Below are positions 45,208-54,197 of a stretch of 64,000 bases of DNA, piece by piece. Under the pieces are notes generated by a model, which was given only the letters and a program-made list of their open reading frames with translations, was not told the DNA's origin and did not search any database. The first letter of the stretch is position 1. Each line of letters begins with the position of its first letter. The DNA is from Streptomyces sp. NBC_00289 (GTDB lineage: Bacteria > Actinomycetota > Actinomycetes > Streptomycetales > Streptomycetaceae), in NCBI RefSeq assembly GCF_041435115.1, contig NZ_CP108046.1, forward strand, positions 4,712,001 through 4,776,000, given 5' to 3'. A program made the translations under genes and the position numbers.

Positions 45208-45238
45208 ACGCTGAGGCCTCACGCCACGTGAGGTGCAA
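45208..45238 (-). promoter_or_regulatory. tip promoter: MerR-type promoter with 19-bp spacer and dyad
   Basis: Read toward tipA: -35 TTGCAC, a 19-base spacer CTCACGTGGCGTGAGGCCT, then -10 CAGCGT. The stretched spacer and the CCTCAC/GTGAGG dyad within it are the hallmark of MerR-activated promoters. They agree with the S. lividans tipA promoter as remembered (same -35, same -10, near-identical spacer). Confidence 0.85.
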
Positions 45239-45289
45239 GCCGCCCACGCTCGAGATGTTGTGTCCGTTTGATCCGCTTATGGTGAGCGC

Positions 45290-46573
45290 GTGGCCCAGGA
45301 CAGCGCGCAGCCGGCACCCGCAGCCCCGGCGACTCCGGCACGCACTCTGCTGCTGCTGATCATCCCCGCGCTCCTCGTGGGAGTGGGAGCCAGTCTGGTG
45401 CTGCTCGCGGTCAGCGCGCTGGGCGAGCAGTTGCAGGACGTGCTCTGGCAGGACCTGCCCGACGCACTGGGGATCGGCCGGTACTCCGTCTTCTGGATGC
45501 TCGTCGTGCTCACGGCCACGGGCCTGGCGGTCGGGCTGGTGGTCTGGAAGGTGCCGGGACACGCCGGGCCCGACCCGGCCACCACCGGACTCGACGCTCC
45601 CGTGCTGCCGCCGGGCGTGCTGCCGGGGCTGGCGCTGGCGACCGTCCTGATGCTCGCGGGCGGGCCGAGTCTCGGCCCCGAGAACCCGACCATCGCGGTG
45701 AACGTCGCACTCGCCTTCTGGCTGGGCAATCGACTGATTCCGCGGATGCCGGGGCCCCTGTGGGTGATGCTGGCCGAGGCGGCGACGATCGGCTCGCTGT
45801 TCGGCACGCCGGTGGCGGCGGCTCTGGTGCTCTCCGAGGCGCTGGCCGGCCAACAGGTCAGAGGAGCGCTGTGGGACGCCGTCTTCGCCCCGCTGGCCGC
45901 GGCCGCGGCGGGCGCCATGACGACCAGCCTGGTGGCCGAGCCGTCCTTCGACCTGCACCTGCCCCCGATCGGCACGCCCGGCTGGAGCGACCTGCTGGCC
46001 GCGCTGGTGATCTCGTCCGTGGCGGCGGTGCTCGGCATGTGCGCCGTGTACGCCTTCCCGTACACCCACCGCCTCTTCTCCCTTCTCCGGCACCCGATGG
46101 TGGCGCTTCCGGTCGGCGGCGTCGTGCTGGGGCTGCTGGGGGCCCTGGGTGGCCATCTGACGCTCTTCAAGGGCCTGGACGAGGTCTCGGAGCTGGCGCG
46201 CGATCCCGACGGCTGGTCGGCCGGACAGTTCGTCACGATGTCGGTGGTGAAGCTGGCCGCGCTGCTCATCGCCGCGTCCTGCGGCTTCCGGGGCGGACGG
46301 ATCTTCCCGTCCGTCTTCGTGGGCGTGGCCCTCGGGCTGGGCGCCCACGCCCTGGTGCCCGCCGTGCATCCGGCGGTCGGTGTCTCCGCGGCGGTGCTGG
46401 GCACGCTCCTCGCCATCACCAGGCTGGGCTGGGTGAGCCTGTTCACGGCCGCCGTCCTGGTGGCCTCGCCGACGATCCTCGCCCTGCTGTGCATCGCCTC
46501 GCTGCCCGCCTGGCTGCTGGTCACCGGCCGTCCCCAGATGCAGTTGCACGCGGACGGGACAGCGGTCCGCTGA
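45290..46573 (+). CDS. ClC-family chloride channel/antiporter (YfeO-like)
   Basis: The 427-residue protein has about ten membrane helices. LAGGPSLGPENPTIAV carries the ClC gating-glutamate motif (GPE), and SCGFRGGRIFPSVFVGVALG the GxFxP anion-binding motif. It resembles the YfeO clade, in which the first Ser motif is not canonical. ClC H+/Cl- antiporters relieve the charge built up during glutamate-decarboxylase acid resistance. Here the next gene on the same strand is gadB, 200 bp downstream. It is divergent from tipA, and the 108-bp gap holds the tip promoter. Start GTG. Confidence 0.85.
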   Translation: MAQDSAQPAPAAPATPARTLLLLIIPALLVGVGASLVLLAVSALGEQLQDVLWQDLPDALGIGRYSVFWMLVVLTATGLAVGLVVWKVPGHAGPDPATTGLDAPVLPPGVLPGLALATVLMLAGGPSLGPENPTIAVNVALAFWLGNRLIPRMPGPLWVMLAEAATIGSLFGTPVAAALVLSEALAGQQVRGALWDAVFAPLAAAAAGAMTTSLVAEPSFDLHLPPIGTPGWSDLLAALVISSVAAVLGMCAVYAFPYTHRLFSLLRHPMVALPVGGVVLGLLGALGGHLTLFKGLDEVSELARDPDGWSAGQFVTMSVVKLAALLIAASCGFRGGRIFPSVFVGVALGLGAHALVPAVHPAVGVSAAVLGTLLAITRLGWVSLFTAAVLVASPTILALLCIASLPAWLLVTGRPQMQLHADGTAVR

Positions 46574-46710
46574 TCCGCGCGCCGGTTCCGTCAGCCGGCG
46601 TCGGCGCGGTCGGCGACGGTCGGCGACGGCCAGCGGCGGTCGACCACCGCCGAACACCGCCGTCCGCTCCGATCCGTTCGCGTCCGACCCGTTCGCCATC
46701 GTCCGATCCG

Positions 46711-46748
46711 TCCGTCTTCGTCCGACCAGTCCGTCTTCGTCCGACCCG
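46711..46748. repeat. 19-bp tandem repeat between the ClC gene and gadB
   Basis: Two adjacent copies of TCCGTCTTCGTCCGACC(A/C)G differ by one base. Shorter GTCCGACC(C)GT pieces continue on both sides (about 46680-46759), reaching the gadB ribosome-binding site. Confidence 0.8.
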
Positions 46749-46773
46749 TCCGACCCGTCGAGGAGTCACCTTC

Positions 46774-48186
46774 ATGCCGCTTCACCAGGGGCCCGAGAAG
46801 CCCGACGAGCGTCCGATGTCCGTCAACCCCTTCTACGGTGACGCCAATCCGGTCGGCGGTATGACCGAGGCCCCACCACGGCACCGGCTGCCGGACGCGC
46901 CGCTGCCGCCCACGACGGCGTACCAGCTGGTGCACGACGAGCTGATGCTCGACGGCAACTCCCGCCTCAACCTCGCCACCTTCGTCACCACCTGGATGGA
47001 ACCGCAGGCCGGGGTCCTGATGGGCGAGTGCCGGGACAAGAACATGATCGACAAGGACGAGTACCCGCGCACGGCCGAGCTGGAGCGGCGCTGCGTGGCG
47101 ATGCTCGCGGACCTGTGGAACGCGCCCGACCCGGCCGCGGCCGTGGGCTGTTCGACGACCGGGTCGAGCGAGGCCTGCATGCTCGCGGGCCTGGCGCTCA
47201 AGCGCAGGTGGGCGCAGCGCAACGCCGACCGCTATCCCGGACGGGACGCCCGCCCGAACCTCGTCATGGGCGTCAACGTCCAGGTCTGCTGGGACAAGTT
47301 CTGCAACTTCTGGGAGGTCGAGGCGCGCCAGGTCCCCATGGAGGGCGACCGGTTCCACCTCGACCCGGAGGCCGCGGCGGCGCTGTGCGACGAGAACACC
47401 ATCGGGGTCGTGGGCATTCTCGGCTCGACCTTCGACGGTTCGTACGAGCCGATCCTGCAACTGTGCGCCGAGCTCGACCGGTTGCAGGAGACGACCGGCC
47501 TCGACGTTCCCGTGCACGTCGACGGCGCGTCCGGCGCGATGGTCGCGCCCTTCCTCGACGAGGACCTGGTCTGGGACTTCCGCCTCCCGCGCGTGGCGTC
47601 GATCAACACCTCGGGGCACAAGTACGGGCTGGTGTACCCGGGCGTCGGCTGGGCGCTGTGGCGGGACACGGAGTCGCTGCCCGAGGAGCTCGTGTTCCGC
47701 GTCAACTATCTGGGCGGCGACATGCCGACGTTCGCGCTGAACTTCTCGCGTCCCGGCGCCCAGGTGGTCGCGCAGTACTACACGTTCCTGCGGCTGGGTC
47801 GTGAGGGCTTCCGGGCCGTGCAGCAGACCACGCGGGACGTGGCCCGCAGCGTCGCCGAACACGTGGAGGCGCTCGGGGACTTCCGGCTCCTGACCCGGGG
47901 CGACGAGCTGCCCGTGTTCGCCTTCACGACCGCGCCGGGCGTGGAGGCGTACGACGTGTTCGACGTCTCCCGGCGGCTGCGCGAGCACGGCTGGCTGGTG
48001 CCCGCGTACACCTTCCCGCCCAACCGGGAGGACCTGTCCGTCCTTCGGGTCGTGTGCCGCAACGGTTTCTCCAGCGACCTGGCCGAACTGTTCGTCGAGG
48101 ACCTGGGCCGACTGCTTCCGGAACTGCGCCGGCAGTCGCGTCCGGTGACGCGGGACCGGGGGGCGGCGACCGGGTTCCATCACTGA
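46774..48186 (+). CDS. gadB: Glutamate decarboxylase
   Basis: The 470-residue PLP enzyme converts glutamate to GABA and consumes a proton. Signatures are NLATFVTTWMEPQAGVLMGECRDKNMIDKDEYPRTAELE, VGCSTTGSSEACMLAGLALKRRW, VHVDGASGAMVAPF and the Schiff-base lysine in SINTSGHKYGLVYPGVGW. The ATG is set by GAGGAG 8-13 bases upstream. No glutamate/GABA antiporter (gadC) is adjacent. The ClC antiporter directly upstream suggests a role in acid tolerance or internal pH control. Confidence 0.96.
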   Translation: MPLHQGPEKPDERPMSVNPFYGDANPVGGMTEAPPRHRLPDAPLPPTTAYQLVHDELMLDGNSRLNLATFVTTWMEPQAGVLMGECRDKNMIDKDEYPRTAELERRCVAMLADLWNAPDPAAAVGCSTTGSSEACMLAGLALKRRWAQRNADRYPGRDARPNLVMGVNVQVCWDKFCNFWEVEARQVPMEGDRFHLDPEAAAALCDENTIGVVGILGSTFDGSYEPILQLCAELDRLQETTGLDVPVHVDGASGAMVAPFLDEDLVWDFRLPRVASINTSGHKYGLVYPGVGWALWRDTESLPEELVFRVNYLGGDMPTFALNFSRPGAQVVAQYYTFLRLGREGFRAVQQTTRDVARSVAEHVEALGDFRLLTRGDELPVFAFTTAPGVEAYDVFDVSRRLREHGWLVPAYTFPPNREDLSVLRVVCRNGFSSDLAELFVEDLGRLLPELRRQSRPVTRDRGAATGFHH

Positions 48187-48409
48187 GCGCTCCGCCGGAC
48201 GTCCCGGCCCGGTACGCCACGGCGACCGCCTCTGCGCCACCACCCGCGAACGCGTCGTGCACGCCGCCCGCGGGTGGATCGTGGCCGGCCGCGCGGTTCC
48301 CGCGGCCGGTGGACGCTGCCGCACCGGGCCTGCTCCACGACGTCCGTCCGGTCCGCTCCCTGCGGCCACCCCCCGGCCCGGCCACGGCAGCCGGACCAGC
48401 CCCGGCGCC

Positions 48410-49171
48410 CTACCGGCTCAGGCGGCCGAACCGCCGTACCGCCAGCGGGAAGAAGAGCGCCAGCAGGGCGAGCGGCCATATGACGGCCGGCCACACGTGT
48501 CCCGGCTCCCCACCGGGGCCGCCGAGCAGGTGCCGTACGGCGGTCGCTGTCTGGGACATCGGGTTCCAGGCGACCACCGTGCCCAGCAGGCCGGGCATGG
48601 AGTCCGGGGCCGCGAAGGCGTTGGACAGGAAGCCGACCGGCCACACCAGGATCTGCACGGCCTGCACCAACTCCGGTTTGCCGGCCACCAGGGCCAGGTG
48701 GATGCCGATCCAGAGCATGGCGAAACGGAAGAGCAGCAGGAGGCCCACGGCGGCCAGGAACGCGGCCGGGCCGGCGTGGACGCGCCAGCCCAGCGCGTGT
48801 CCGACGCCGACGAGGATGCCCAGCCCCACCGCGGACTGAAGCATGTCGGCGGCCGAACGGCCCACCAGAACCGCCCCGTTGGCCATCGGCAGCGAGCGGA
48901 AGCGGTCGATCACCCCCTTGTCGAGGTCCTGGGTGACGGCGAGCATCGTCCCCTCCAGGCCGAAGGCCATGGTGAGCGCGAGCATGCCCGGGACCAGGTA
49001 GTCGAGGTAGTCGCCGCGCACGTCCCGGCCGCCGCCGACCAGGTAGCCGAACATCAGCAGCAGCATCACCGGGAAGACCAGGGCGACCAGGACCCGCACC
49101 GGCTGCCGTGCCCAGTGGGCGAGTTCGCGCCGGGTCATGGTCCAGGAATCCGTCAGCGCGTAGCCGGTCAC
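48410..49171 (-). CDS. ABC-2 type transporter permease (DrrB-like)
   Basis: The 253-residue permease has six membrane helices and the ABC-2 motif [43 protein letters not shown], as in the daunorubicin exporter DrrB. It overlaps the upstream ATPase gene by 4 bases (GTGA). With that ATPase it forms a drug or lipid exporter. The substrate is unknown. Expression is probably under the PadR regulator encoded just upstream. Confidence 0.93.
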   Translation of the reverse strand: MTGYALTDSWTMTRRELAHWARQPVRVLVALVFPVMLLLMFGYLVGGGRDVRGDYLDYLVPGMLALTMAFGLEGTMLAVTQDLDKGVIDRFRSLPMANGAVLVGRSAADMLQSAVGLGILVGVGHALGWRVHAGPAAFLAAVGLLLLFRFAMLWIGIHLALVAGKPELVQAVQILVWPVGFLSNAFAAPDSMPGLLGTVVAWNPMSQTATAVRHLLGGPGGEPGHVWPAVIWPLALLALFFPLAVRRFGRLSR

Positions 49172-50229
49172 GCGGTCTCCTTCGTACGGTCGTCGGCGGA
49201 ACCTTCAGTCGTGCGGCCGTCCGGGCTTCGAGTCGTACGGCCGTCCGCGCCGCTTCGAGTCGTACGGCCGTCCGCGGGGCCGCCGTGCGTACGGTCGTCG
49301 CGTCCCGTCAGGTGCAGGAAGACCTCGTCCAGGGTGGGGCGGCGCAGGGCGACGTCCGCCGCCTCGATACCGGCCTCCTCCAGCGCCCGTACGACACCGG
49401 AGAGTGCCGCCATGCGGTCGGTGACCGGGGCGCTGAGCAGCCGTCGGTCGGGGTCCACCGAGACCTCGTCCTTCGCCAGGGGCAACAGGGCGACGGCCGC
49501 GCCCAGTTGGCCCGCGTCGCGCAGGACCACGTCGATCCGGTCGCCGCCCGTCGTCGCCTTGAGTTCGTCCGCCGTGCCGTCGGCGATGACGCGGCCCCGG
49601 TCGACGACCGAGATGCGGTCGGCGAGCTGGTCGGCCTCCTCCAGGTACTGAGTGGTGAGCAGGACCGTGGTGCCGCCGCCGACCAGGGAGCGGACGGCGG
49701 CCCACACCTCGGTGCGGCCGCGCGGGTCGAGACCGGTCGTCGGTTCGTCCAGGAACAGCACCTCCGGTTCCCTGATCAGCGACGCGGCGAGATCCAGGCG
49801 GCGCCGCATGCCGCCGCTGTAGGCACTGACCGGCTTGCGGCCGGTGTCGGCCAGGCCGAAGCGCTCGAGGAGCTCACCGGCACGCACGCGCGCGTGGCGG
49901 GAGCCCAGATGGTGGAGGCGGCCGAACATCTCCAGGTTCTGGCGCCCGTCGAGCGCCTCGTCCAGGGCCGCGTGCTGGCCGAGCAGGCCGATGCGGAAGC
50001 GGACCTCCTGGGCCCGGCTCACCACGTCGTGCCCGGCGACCTCGATCCGGCCCGCGTCGGGACGCAACAGCGTGGACAGGATCCGCACCAGGGTCGTCTT
50101 GCCCGCGCCGTTGGGCCCGAGCATCCCGTGCACCGTGCCCCGGGTGACCCGGAGGTCGAGCCGGTCCAGTGCCTTCTTCTCGCCGTACTCCTTGACCGCA
50201 CCCTCGACGGTGATCGCCGCTTCGGCCAC
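49168..50229 (-). CDS. ABC transporter ATP-binding protein (DrrA-like)
   Basis: The 353-residue protein has Walker [18 protein letters not shown]-loop [12 protein letters not shown], signature [15 protein letters not shown], Walker [16 protein letters not shown] and H-loop [10 protein letters not shown] DrrA-type C-terminal domain ([17 protein letters not shown]) is followed by a disordered tail with DGRTTRS-type repeats (about residues 320-350). The GTG at 50229 is chosen because AGGGAG lies 7 bases upstream. It is the first gene of the exporter operon behind a promoter with twin operators. Confidence 0.95.
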   Translation of the reverse strand: MAEAAITVEGAVKEYGEKKALDRLDLRVTRGTVHGMLGPNGAGKTTLVRILSTLLRPDAGRIEVAGHDVVSRAQEVRFRIGLLGQHAALDEALDGRQNLEMFGRLHHLGSRHARVRAGELLERFGLADTGRKPVSAYSGGMRRRLDLAASLIREPEVLFLDEPTTGLDPRGRTEVWAAVRSLVGGGTTVLLTTQYLEEADQLADRISVVDRGRVIADGTADELKATTGGDRIDVVLRDAGQLGAAVALLPLAKDEVSVDPDRRLLSAPVTDRMAALSGVVRALEEAGIEAADVALRRPTLDEVFLHLTGRDDRTHGGPADGRTTRSGADGRTTRSPDGRTTEGSADDRTKETA

Positions 50230-50261
50230 TGGCCACTCCCTCACCCTGATCGATCACATTC

Positions 50262-50328
50262 GGCTAATCAAACTTGACTACTCGGCGAAGGTAACGCGCC
50301 TGGATGGATTGGTCAAACTTGATTAGCC
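50262..50328 (-). promoter_or_regulatory. Exporter promoter with paired PadR-type operators
   Basis: Two 17-bp copies lie at 50262-50278 (GGCTAATCAAACTTGAC) and 50312-50328. The second is the reverse complement of the first at 15 of 17 positions, and each holds the small dyad TCAA-N2-TTGA. Reading toward the exporter, -35 TTGACC (50311-50316) and -10 TACCTT (50288-50293) have a 17-base spacer. One operator therefore covers the -35 and the other lies just after the start of transcription. Binding by the neighbouring PadR protein is inferred. Confidence 0.75.
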
Positions 50329-50366
50329 TGGACGGACGTGCCGTGCCCGGCGCGCCTCAGCGACGG

Positions 50367-51008
50367 TCAGCGCGCGTCTCCCGGATGCGACTCCCCCGTG
50401 GCGTACGGGTTCTGCTGGTCCTCGGCCAGCACACCGACGAAGGGATCGCCCTCACCCGCGAAGGTGTACGCCCCGCCCTCGATCCGCGCGATCAGCCCCC
50501 GGGTCCACTCGCCTTCCGCGTCGGCCGTGTGGATCCACAGGTTCATGACCTCGCCGATGTGTCCGAGCTGTTCGGGCCCTTCCTCGGGCACGTAGTGCTC
50601 GGTGACGGCGGAGCGCCAGTCGTCGATGCGGCGGGTGCGCTCCTTCAGCAGGGTCACCGCCTCGCCGCGCGGAAGGTCGACGACGAAGCCGATGGCCGCC
50701 GACTTGATGTCCATCTTCTGGTCGTACGAGGTCAGCGCCTCACGCAGCAGCGTGAAGTACTCCTCGGTGCCCGCGTCGGTGATCTCGTACTCCGTGCGCG
50801 GCGGGCCGCCGGCGGTGGACGGCGCGATCTCGTGCGCGTGCAGCAGCCCCTGCTTCGCCATCTGCTTGAGCGCGTGGTAGATCGAGCCGGGCTTGGCGTT
50901 GGACCACTCGTGCGCGCCCCAGTACTCCAGGTCGTTGCGCACCTGGTAGCCGTGGGCCCGCCCGTGCTGACGGACCGCGCCGAGCACGAGGAGACGGATC
51001 GCTGACAT
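50367..51008 (-). CDS. PadR-family transcriptional regulator
   Basis: The 213-residue protein has the PadR winged helix in residues 3-85 (IRLLVLGAVRQHGRAHGYQVRNDLEYWGAHEWSNAKPGSIYHALKQMAKQGLLHAHEI...) and a C-terminal helical dimer domain. PadR proteins usually repress a nearby efflux pump and are released by the pump's substrate. The gene is followed by the twin-operator promoter and the DrrAB-like exporter, fitting that scheme. Confidence 0.94.
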   Translation of the reverse strand: MSAIRLLVLGAVRQHGRAHGYQVRNDLEYWGAHEWSNAKPGSIYHALKQMAKQGLLHAHEIAPSTAGGPPRTEYEITDAGTEEYFTLLREALTSYDQKMDIKSAAIGFVVDLPRGEAVTLLKERTRRIDDWRSAVTEHYVPEEGPEQLGHIGEVMNLWIHTADAEGEWTRGLIARIEGGAYTFAGEGDPFVGVLAEDQQNPYATGESHPGDAR

Positions 51009-51095
51009 GCGGTCCAGGTTATGGCCCGGCGCTCGACCGGCTTGACCTCGACCTCACCATCTGCCCTCGGACCTCACCCGGCCCGCGCCCGGGAC

Positions 51096-51635
51096 TCAGC
51101 CGGCCTGCGCCTGGGCCACCAGCTCGAACGCGGTCCTTCCGTCCAGCGACTCCCGGACGATGTCGGCGTGGCCGGCGTGCCGGGCCGTCTCGCGGATCAG
51201 GTGCAGCACCAGCCAGCGCACCGAGACGGCCTCGTCCGGCGGGAACCAGGGGTCGTTCGGCAGCGGGAAGGTGTCGTCGAGGCTGGGGACCGAGCGGACG
51301 TACGACTCCGTCTCGGCGGCGACCCGCTCCCAGTACGCGAGCTGCTGCTCGACACTCTCGCCCGCCACGAGGAGAAAGCACTCGTGCCAGTTCGACTCGT
51401 CCCGCTTCACGGCCGGCGGCTCGCCCTTGGCCCGCGCGACCCAGCCCTGCTCGACCTCCGCCACGTGCTTGAGCAGGCCGCCGAGGGACAGTTCGCTCGC
51501 GCTGGGGCGGGAGGCGGCCTGCTCCGGCGTCAGCCCGAGCAGCGCCCGGCGGATGCCGCCCCGCTGCTCGGCCAGGAACGACAGCAGCGCTCCCCGCTCG
51601 TCGCCCTGAGCCTCCGCGCGCACGTGAGTGACCAT
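51096..51635 (-). CDS. DinB-fold protein (DUF664)
   Basis: The 179-residue protein has a four-helix DinB-like bundle with metal-type histidines in LSLGGLLKHVAEVEQGW and LVLHLIRETARHAGHADIVRE. DUF664/DinB proteins include mycothiol-dependent transferases in actinobacteria, so a thiol-transferase role is possible. Alone on the minus strand, 87 bp after PadR's start in the opposite sense of flow. Reaction unknown. Confidence 0.85.
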   Translation of the reverse strand: MVTHVRAEAQGDERGALLSFLAEQRGGIRRALLGLTPEQAASRPSASELSLGGLLKHVAEVEQGWVARAKGEPPAVKRDESNWHECFLLVAGESVEQQLAYWERVAAETESYVRSVPSLDDTFPLPNDPWFPPDEAVSVRWLVLHLIRETARHAGHADIVRESLDGRTAFELVAQAQAG

Positions 51636-51693
51636 GTCCTGCCGCCTTTCGTCGGGTTCGGAAGAGCCGCGCTCTCCGACACCGACGAAGCTA

Positions 51694-51730
51694 CGGGCCC
51701 TTGCGGACAGCTTCTGTCCGCAAGGGCCCG
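51694..51730 (-). terminator. Terminator after the aldehyde dehydrogenase gene
   Basis: A perfect 17-bp stem (CGGGCCCTTGCGGACAG with its complement) and a 3-base loop begin 23 bases after the dehydrogenase stop. Confidence 0.88.
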
Positions 51731-51753
51731 CGCGGTCTCAGACAGAGGGAGAA

Positions 51754-53217
51754 CTAGAACGGGAAGCCGCTGCGCCCGTGCTGCACCGAGATCCACTTCA
51801 GCGTGGTGAACGAGTCCAGCATGGTGTCGCCGTTCAGGCGGCCGATGCCGGAGCTCTTCTCGCCGCCGAAGGGGACGATCGGCTCGTCGTGGACGGTGCC
51901 GTCGTTGACGTGGAACATGCCCGTGTCGATCTGCTTGGCGAAGGTCACGCCACGCTCGATGTCGGCGGTGTGGACGGCGCCGCTCAGGCCGTAGGGGGTG
52001 TCGTTGACGAGGCGTACGGCCTCCTCCTCGCCGTCGAACGGGATGAGGAAGGCGACCGGGCCGAAGAGCTCCTGCCGAAGCAGTGCGGAGTCGGCGGGCA
52101 GGCCGGTGAGGACGGAGGGCTCGACCAGGGTGTCCGTGGTCGAGCCGTGCAGCAGCGCCGTGGCGCCTTCGGCGATCGCCTGCTCGACGGCGGCCGAGAC
52201 GGCGTCCGCCTGCGAGGAGTTGATCAGCGGGCCGATGACGGTCTCGGGATCCGCCGGGTCACCGACCTTGAGGGTCTTGACCTTGGCGACGAACTTCTCG
52301 GTGAACTCGTCCGCGACCGAGCGGTCGACCAGGACGCGGTTCGCGGCCATGCAGACCTGACCCTGGTGGACGTACCGGCTGAAGACGGCCGCGTCGACGG
52401 CGTAGTCGATGTCGGCGTCCTCGAGGACCACCAGGGCGCTGTTGCCGCCGAGTTCGAGGACCGAGCGCTTGAAGTGCGAGGCGCAGACGGTGGCGACGTG
52501 ACGGCCGACCTTGTCGGAACCGGTGAAGGAGATGACCTTCGCGAGCGGGTGCTCGATGAAGGCGTCGCCGATCTCCGCGATGTCGGTGATGACGACGTTC
52601 AGCAGACCGCCGGGCAGACCGGCTTCCTCGAAGATCTTCGCGACCAGGGAGCCGCCGACGATCGGGGTGTTCTGGTGCGGCTTCAGCACCACGCCGTTGC
52701 CGAGAGCCAGCGCCGGCGCCACGGACTTGATCGACAGCAGGAACGGGAAGTTGAAGGGGCTGATCACACCGACGACGCCGACCGGGACGCGGTAGACGCG
52801 GTTCTCCTTGCCGTCGGTCGGCGAGGGGATGATCCGGCCCTCGGGACGCAGCGCCAGGTGGACCGCCTCGCGCAGGAACTCCTTGGCGAGGTGCAGCTCG
52901 AAGGCGGCCTTCAGCCGGGTGCCGCCGAGCTCGGCGACGATCGCGTCGGAGATCTCCCCCTCGCGCTCCTCGATCACCCTGAGGGCCTTCTCGAAGACCG
53001 CGCGGCGCGCGTAGGCGTTCGTCGCGGCCCACTTCTTCTGGGCGCGGGCGGCCGCCTGGTACGCGTCGTCGACCTCGTCCACCGTGGCTATGGTGATCGA
53101 CGCCAGCTTCTCGCCGTCGTACGGATTGAAGTCGATGATGTCCCAGGAGCCTGTGCCCGGGCGCCACTCACCGTCGATGTACTGCTGAGCCAAGTCGGTG
53201 AAGTAGGTCGACGACAT
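51754..53217 (-). CDS. NAD(P)-dependent aldehyde dehydrogenase
   Basis: The 487-residue enzyme oxidises aldehydes to acids. It has VGVISPFNFPFLLSIKSVAPALALGNGVVLKPH, ISFTGSDKVGRHV, the catalytic Glu in VLELGGNSALVVLED, the nucleophile Cys in GQVCMAANRVLVDRS, and QELFGPVAFLIPF. It is closest in feel to benzaldehyde/vanillin-type dehydrogenases (YfmT group). The exact substrate is not shown. The ATG of MSSTYFTDLAQQY is chosen because GAGGGA lies 5-6 bases upstream. Confidence 0.93.
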   Translation of the reverse strand: MSSTYFTDLAQQYIDGEWRPGTGSWDIIDFNPYDGEKLASITIATVDEVDDAYQAAARAQKKWAATNAYARRAVFEKALRVIEEREGEISDAIVAELGGTRLKAAFELHLAKEFLREAVHLALRPEGRIIPSPTDGKENRVYRVPVGVVGVISPFNFPFLLSIKSVAPALALGNGVVLKPHQNTPIVGGSLVAKIFEEAGLPGGLLNVVITDIAEIGDAFIEHPLAKVISFTGSDKVGRHVATVCASHFKRSVLELGGNSALVVLEDADIDYAVDAAVFSRYVHQGQVCMAANRVLVDRSVADEFTEKFVAKVKTLKVGDPADPETVIGPLINSSQADAVSAAVEQAIAEGATALLHGSTTDTLVEPSVLTGLPADSALLRQELFGPVAFLIPFDGEEEAVRLVNDTPYGLSGAVHTADIERGVTFAKQIDTGMFHVNDGTVHDEPIVPFGGEKSSGIGRLNGDTMLDSFTTLKWISVQHGRSGFPF

Positions 53218-53336
53218 GTGATCCCTCAATCCCCTGCTGCGATCGACGTCACGATCTGATCACACGTCATCGTACGTGTGTTTCAGGGGAGTTGGCGGAC
53301 ACTTGGGGGCAGTCCCGGGCGGTCCGAGGGGAAACC

Positions 53337-54197
53337 CTAGGACAGCTGGATCAGGCCCCGGAGCAGGTCCCGGCTCTCGTCCGGACCCGGGCTGTCCTGC
53401 TGGAGCTCCTTCAGCGCCTTCTCGTACTGGGCGACGTCCTCGTGCTTGTCCAGGTACAGCGCGCTGGTGAGTTGCTCCAGGTACACGACGTCCGAGAGGT
53501 CGGACTCCGGGAAGCTGAGGAGCGTGAACGCCCCGGACTCGCCGGAGTGGCCGCCGAAGCCGAACGGCATGACCTGGAGCCGCACGTTGGGCCGCGCGGA
53601 GATCTCGATCAGGTGCTGGAGCTGACCGCGCATCACCTCGCGGTCGCCGTAAGGCCGGCGCAGGGCGGCCTCGTCCAGGATGACGTGGAACTCGGGGCCG
53701 TTGTCGGACAGCAGGTACTTCTGCCGCTCCAGACGCAGCGCGACGCGCCGTTGTACGTCCGCCTCGCTCGCGCCCTTCATGCCGCGCCGCACGACCGCGC
53801 GGGCGTACGCCTCGGTCTGCAGCAGCCCGTGCACGAACTGCACCTCGTAGGCGCGGATGAGGGAGGCGGCGCCCTCCAGACCCACGTAGGTGGGGAACCA
53901 GCTGGGCAGCACGTCCGAGTAACTGTGCCACCAGCCCGCGACGTTGGCCTCCTTGGCGAGGGAGAGGAGTGACAGGCGCTCCGCCTCGTCCGTGATGCCG
54001 TACAACGTCAGCAGGTCCTCGACATCCCTTGTCTTGAAGCTCACCCGGCCCAGCTCCATCCGGCTGATCTTCGACTCCGAGGCGCGGATCGAGTAACCCG
54101 CCGCCTCACGCGTGATACCGCGCGCCTCACGCAGCCGCCTGAGTTGCGAGCCGAGCAGCATCCGCCGCACCACCGATCCGGGCTCTCCCGCGCTCAC
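53337..54197 (-). CDS. XRE helix-turn-helix regulator with DUF5753 (WhiJ/Scr1-like)
   Basis: The 286-residue protein has an N-terminal HTH (LLGSQLRRLREARGITREAAGYSIRASESKISRMELGRVSFKTRDVEDLLTLYGI). The DUF5753 domain follows (VPLE-type LEGAASLIRAYEVQFVHGLLQTEAYARAVVR...LDEAALRRPYGDREVMRGQLQHL...VMPFGFGGHSGESGAFTLLSF). The family includes WhiJ of S. coelicolor, which pairs with a DUF397 protein to control development. Start GTG with GGGGAGG 9 bases upstream. It belongs to a trio with the ATPase and DUF397 genes that follow. Confidence 0.93.
   Translation of the reverse strand: MSAGEPGSVVRRMLLGSQLRRLREARGITREAAGYSIRASESKISRMELGRVSFKTRDVEDLLTLYGITDEAERLSLLSLAKEANVAGWWHSYSDVLPSWFPTYVGLEGAASLIRAYEVQFVHGLLQTEAYARAVVRRGMKGASEADVQRRVALRLERQKYLLSDNGPEFHVILDEAALRRPYGDREVMRGQLQHLIEISARPNVRLQVMPFGFGGHSGESGAFTLLSFPESDLSDVVYLEQLTSALYLDKHEDVAQYEKALKELQQDSPGPDESRDLLRGLIQLS

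Noticed and set aside
44417-48186. A thiopeptide biosynthetic cluster around tipA
   Set aside because: No precursor peptide, dehydratase, cyclodehydratase or radical-SAM gene is present. The neighbours are housekeeping or acid-stress genes.
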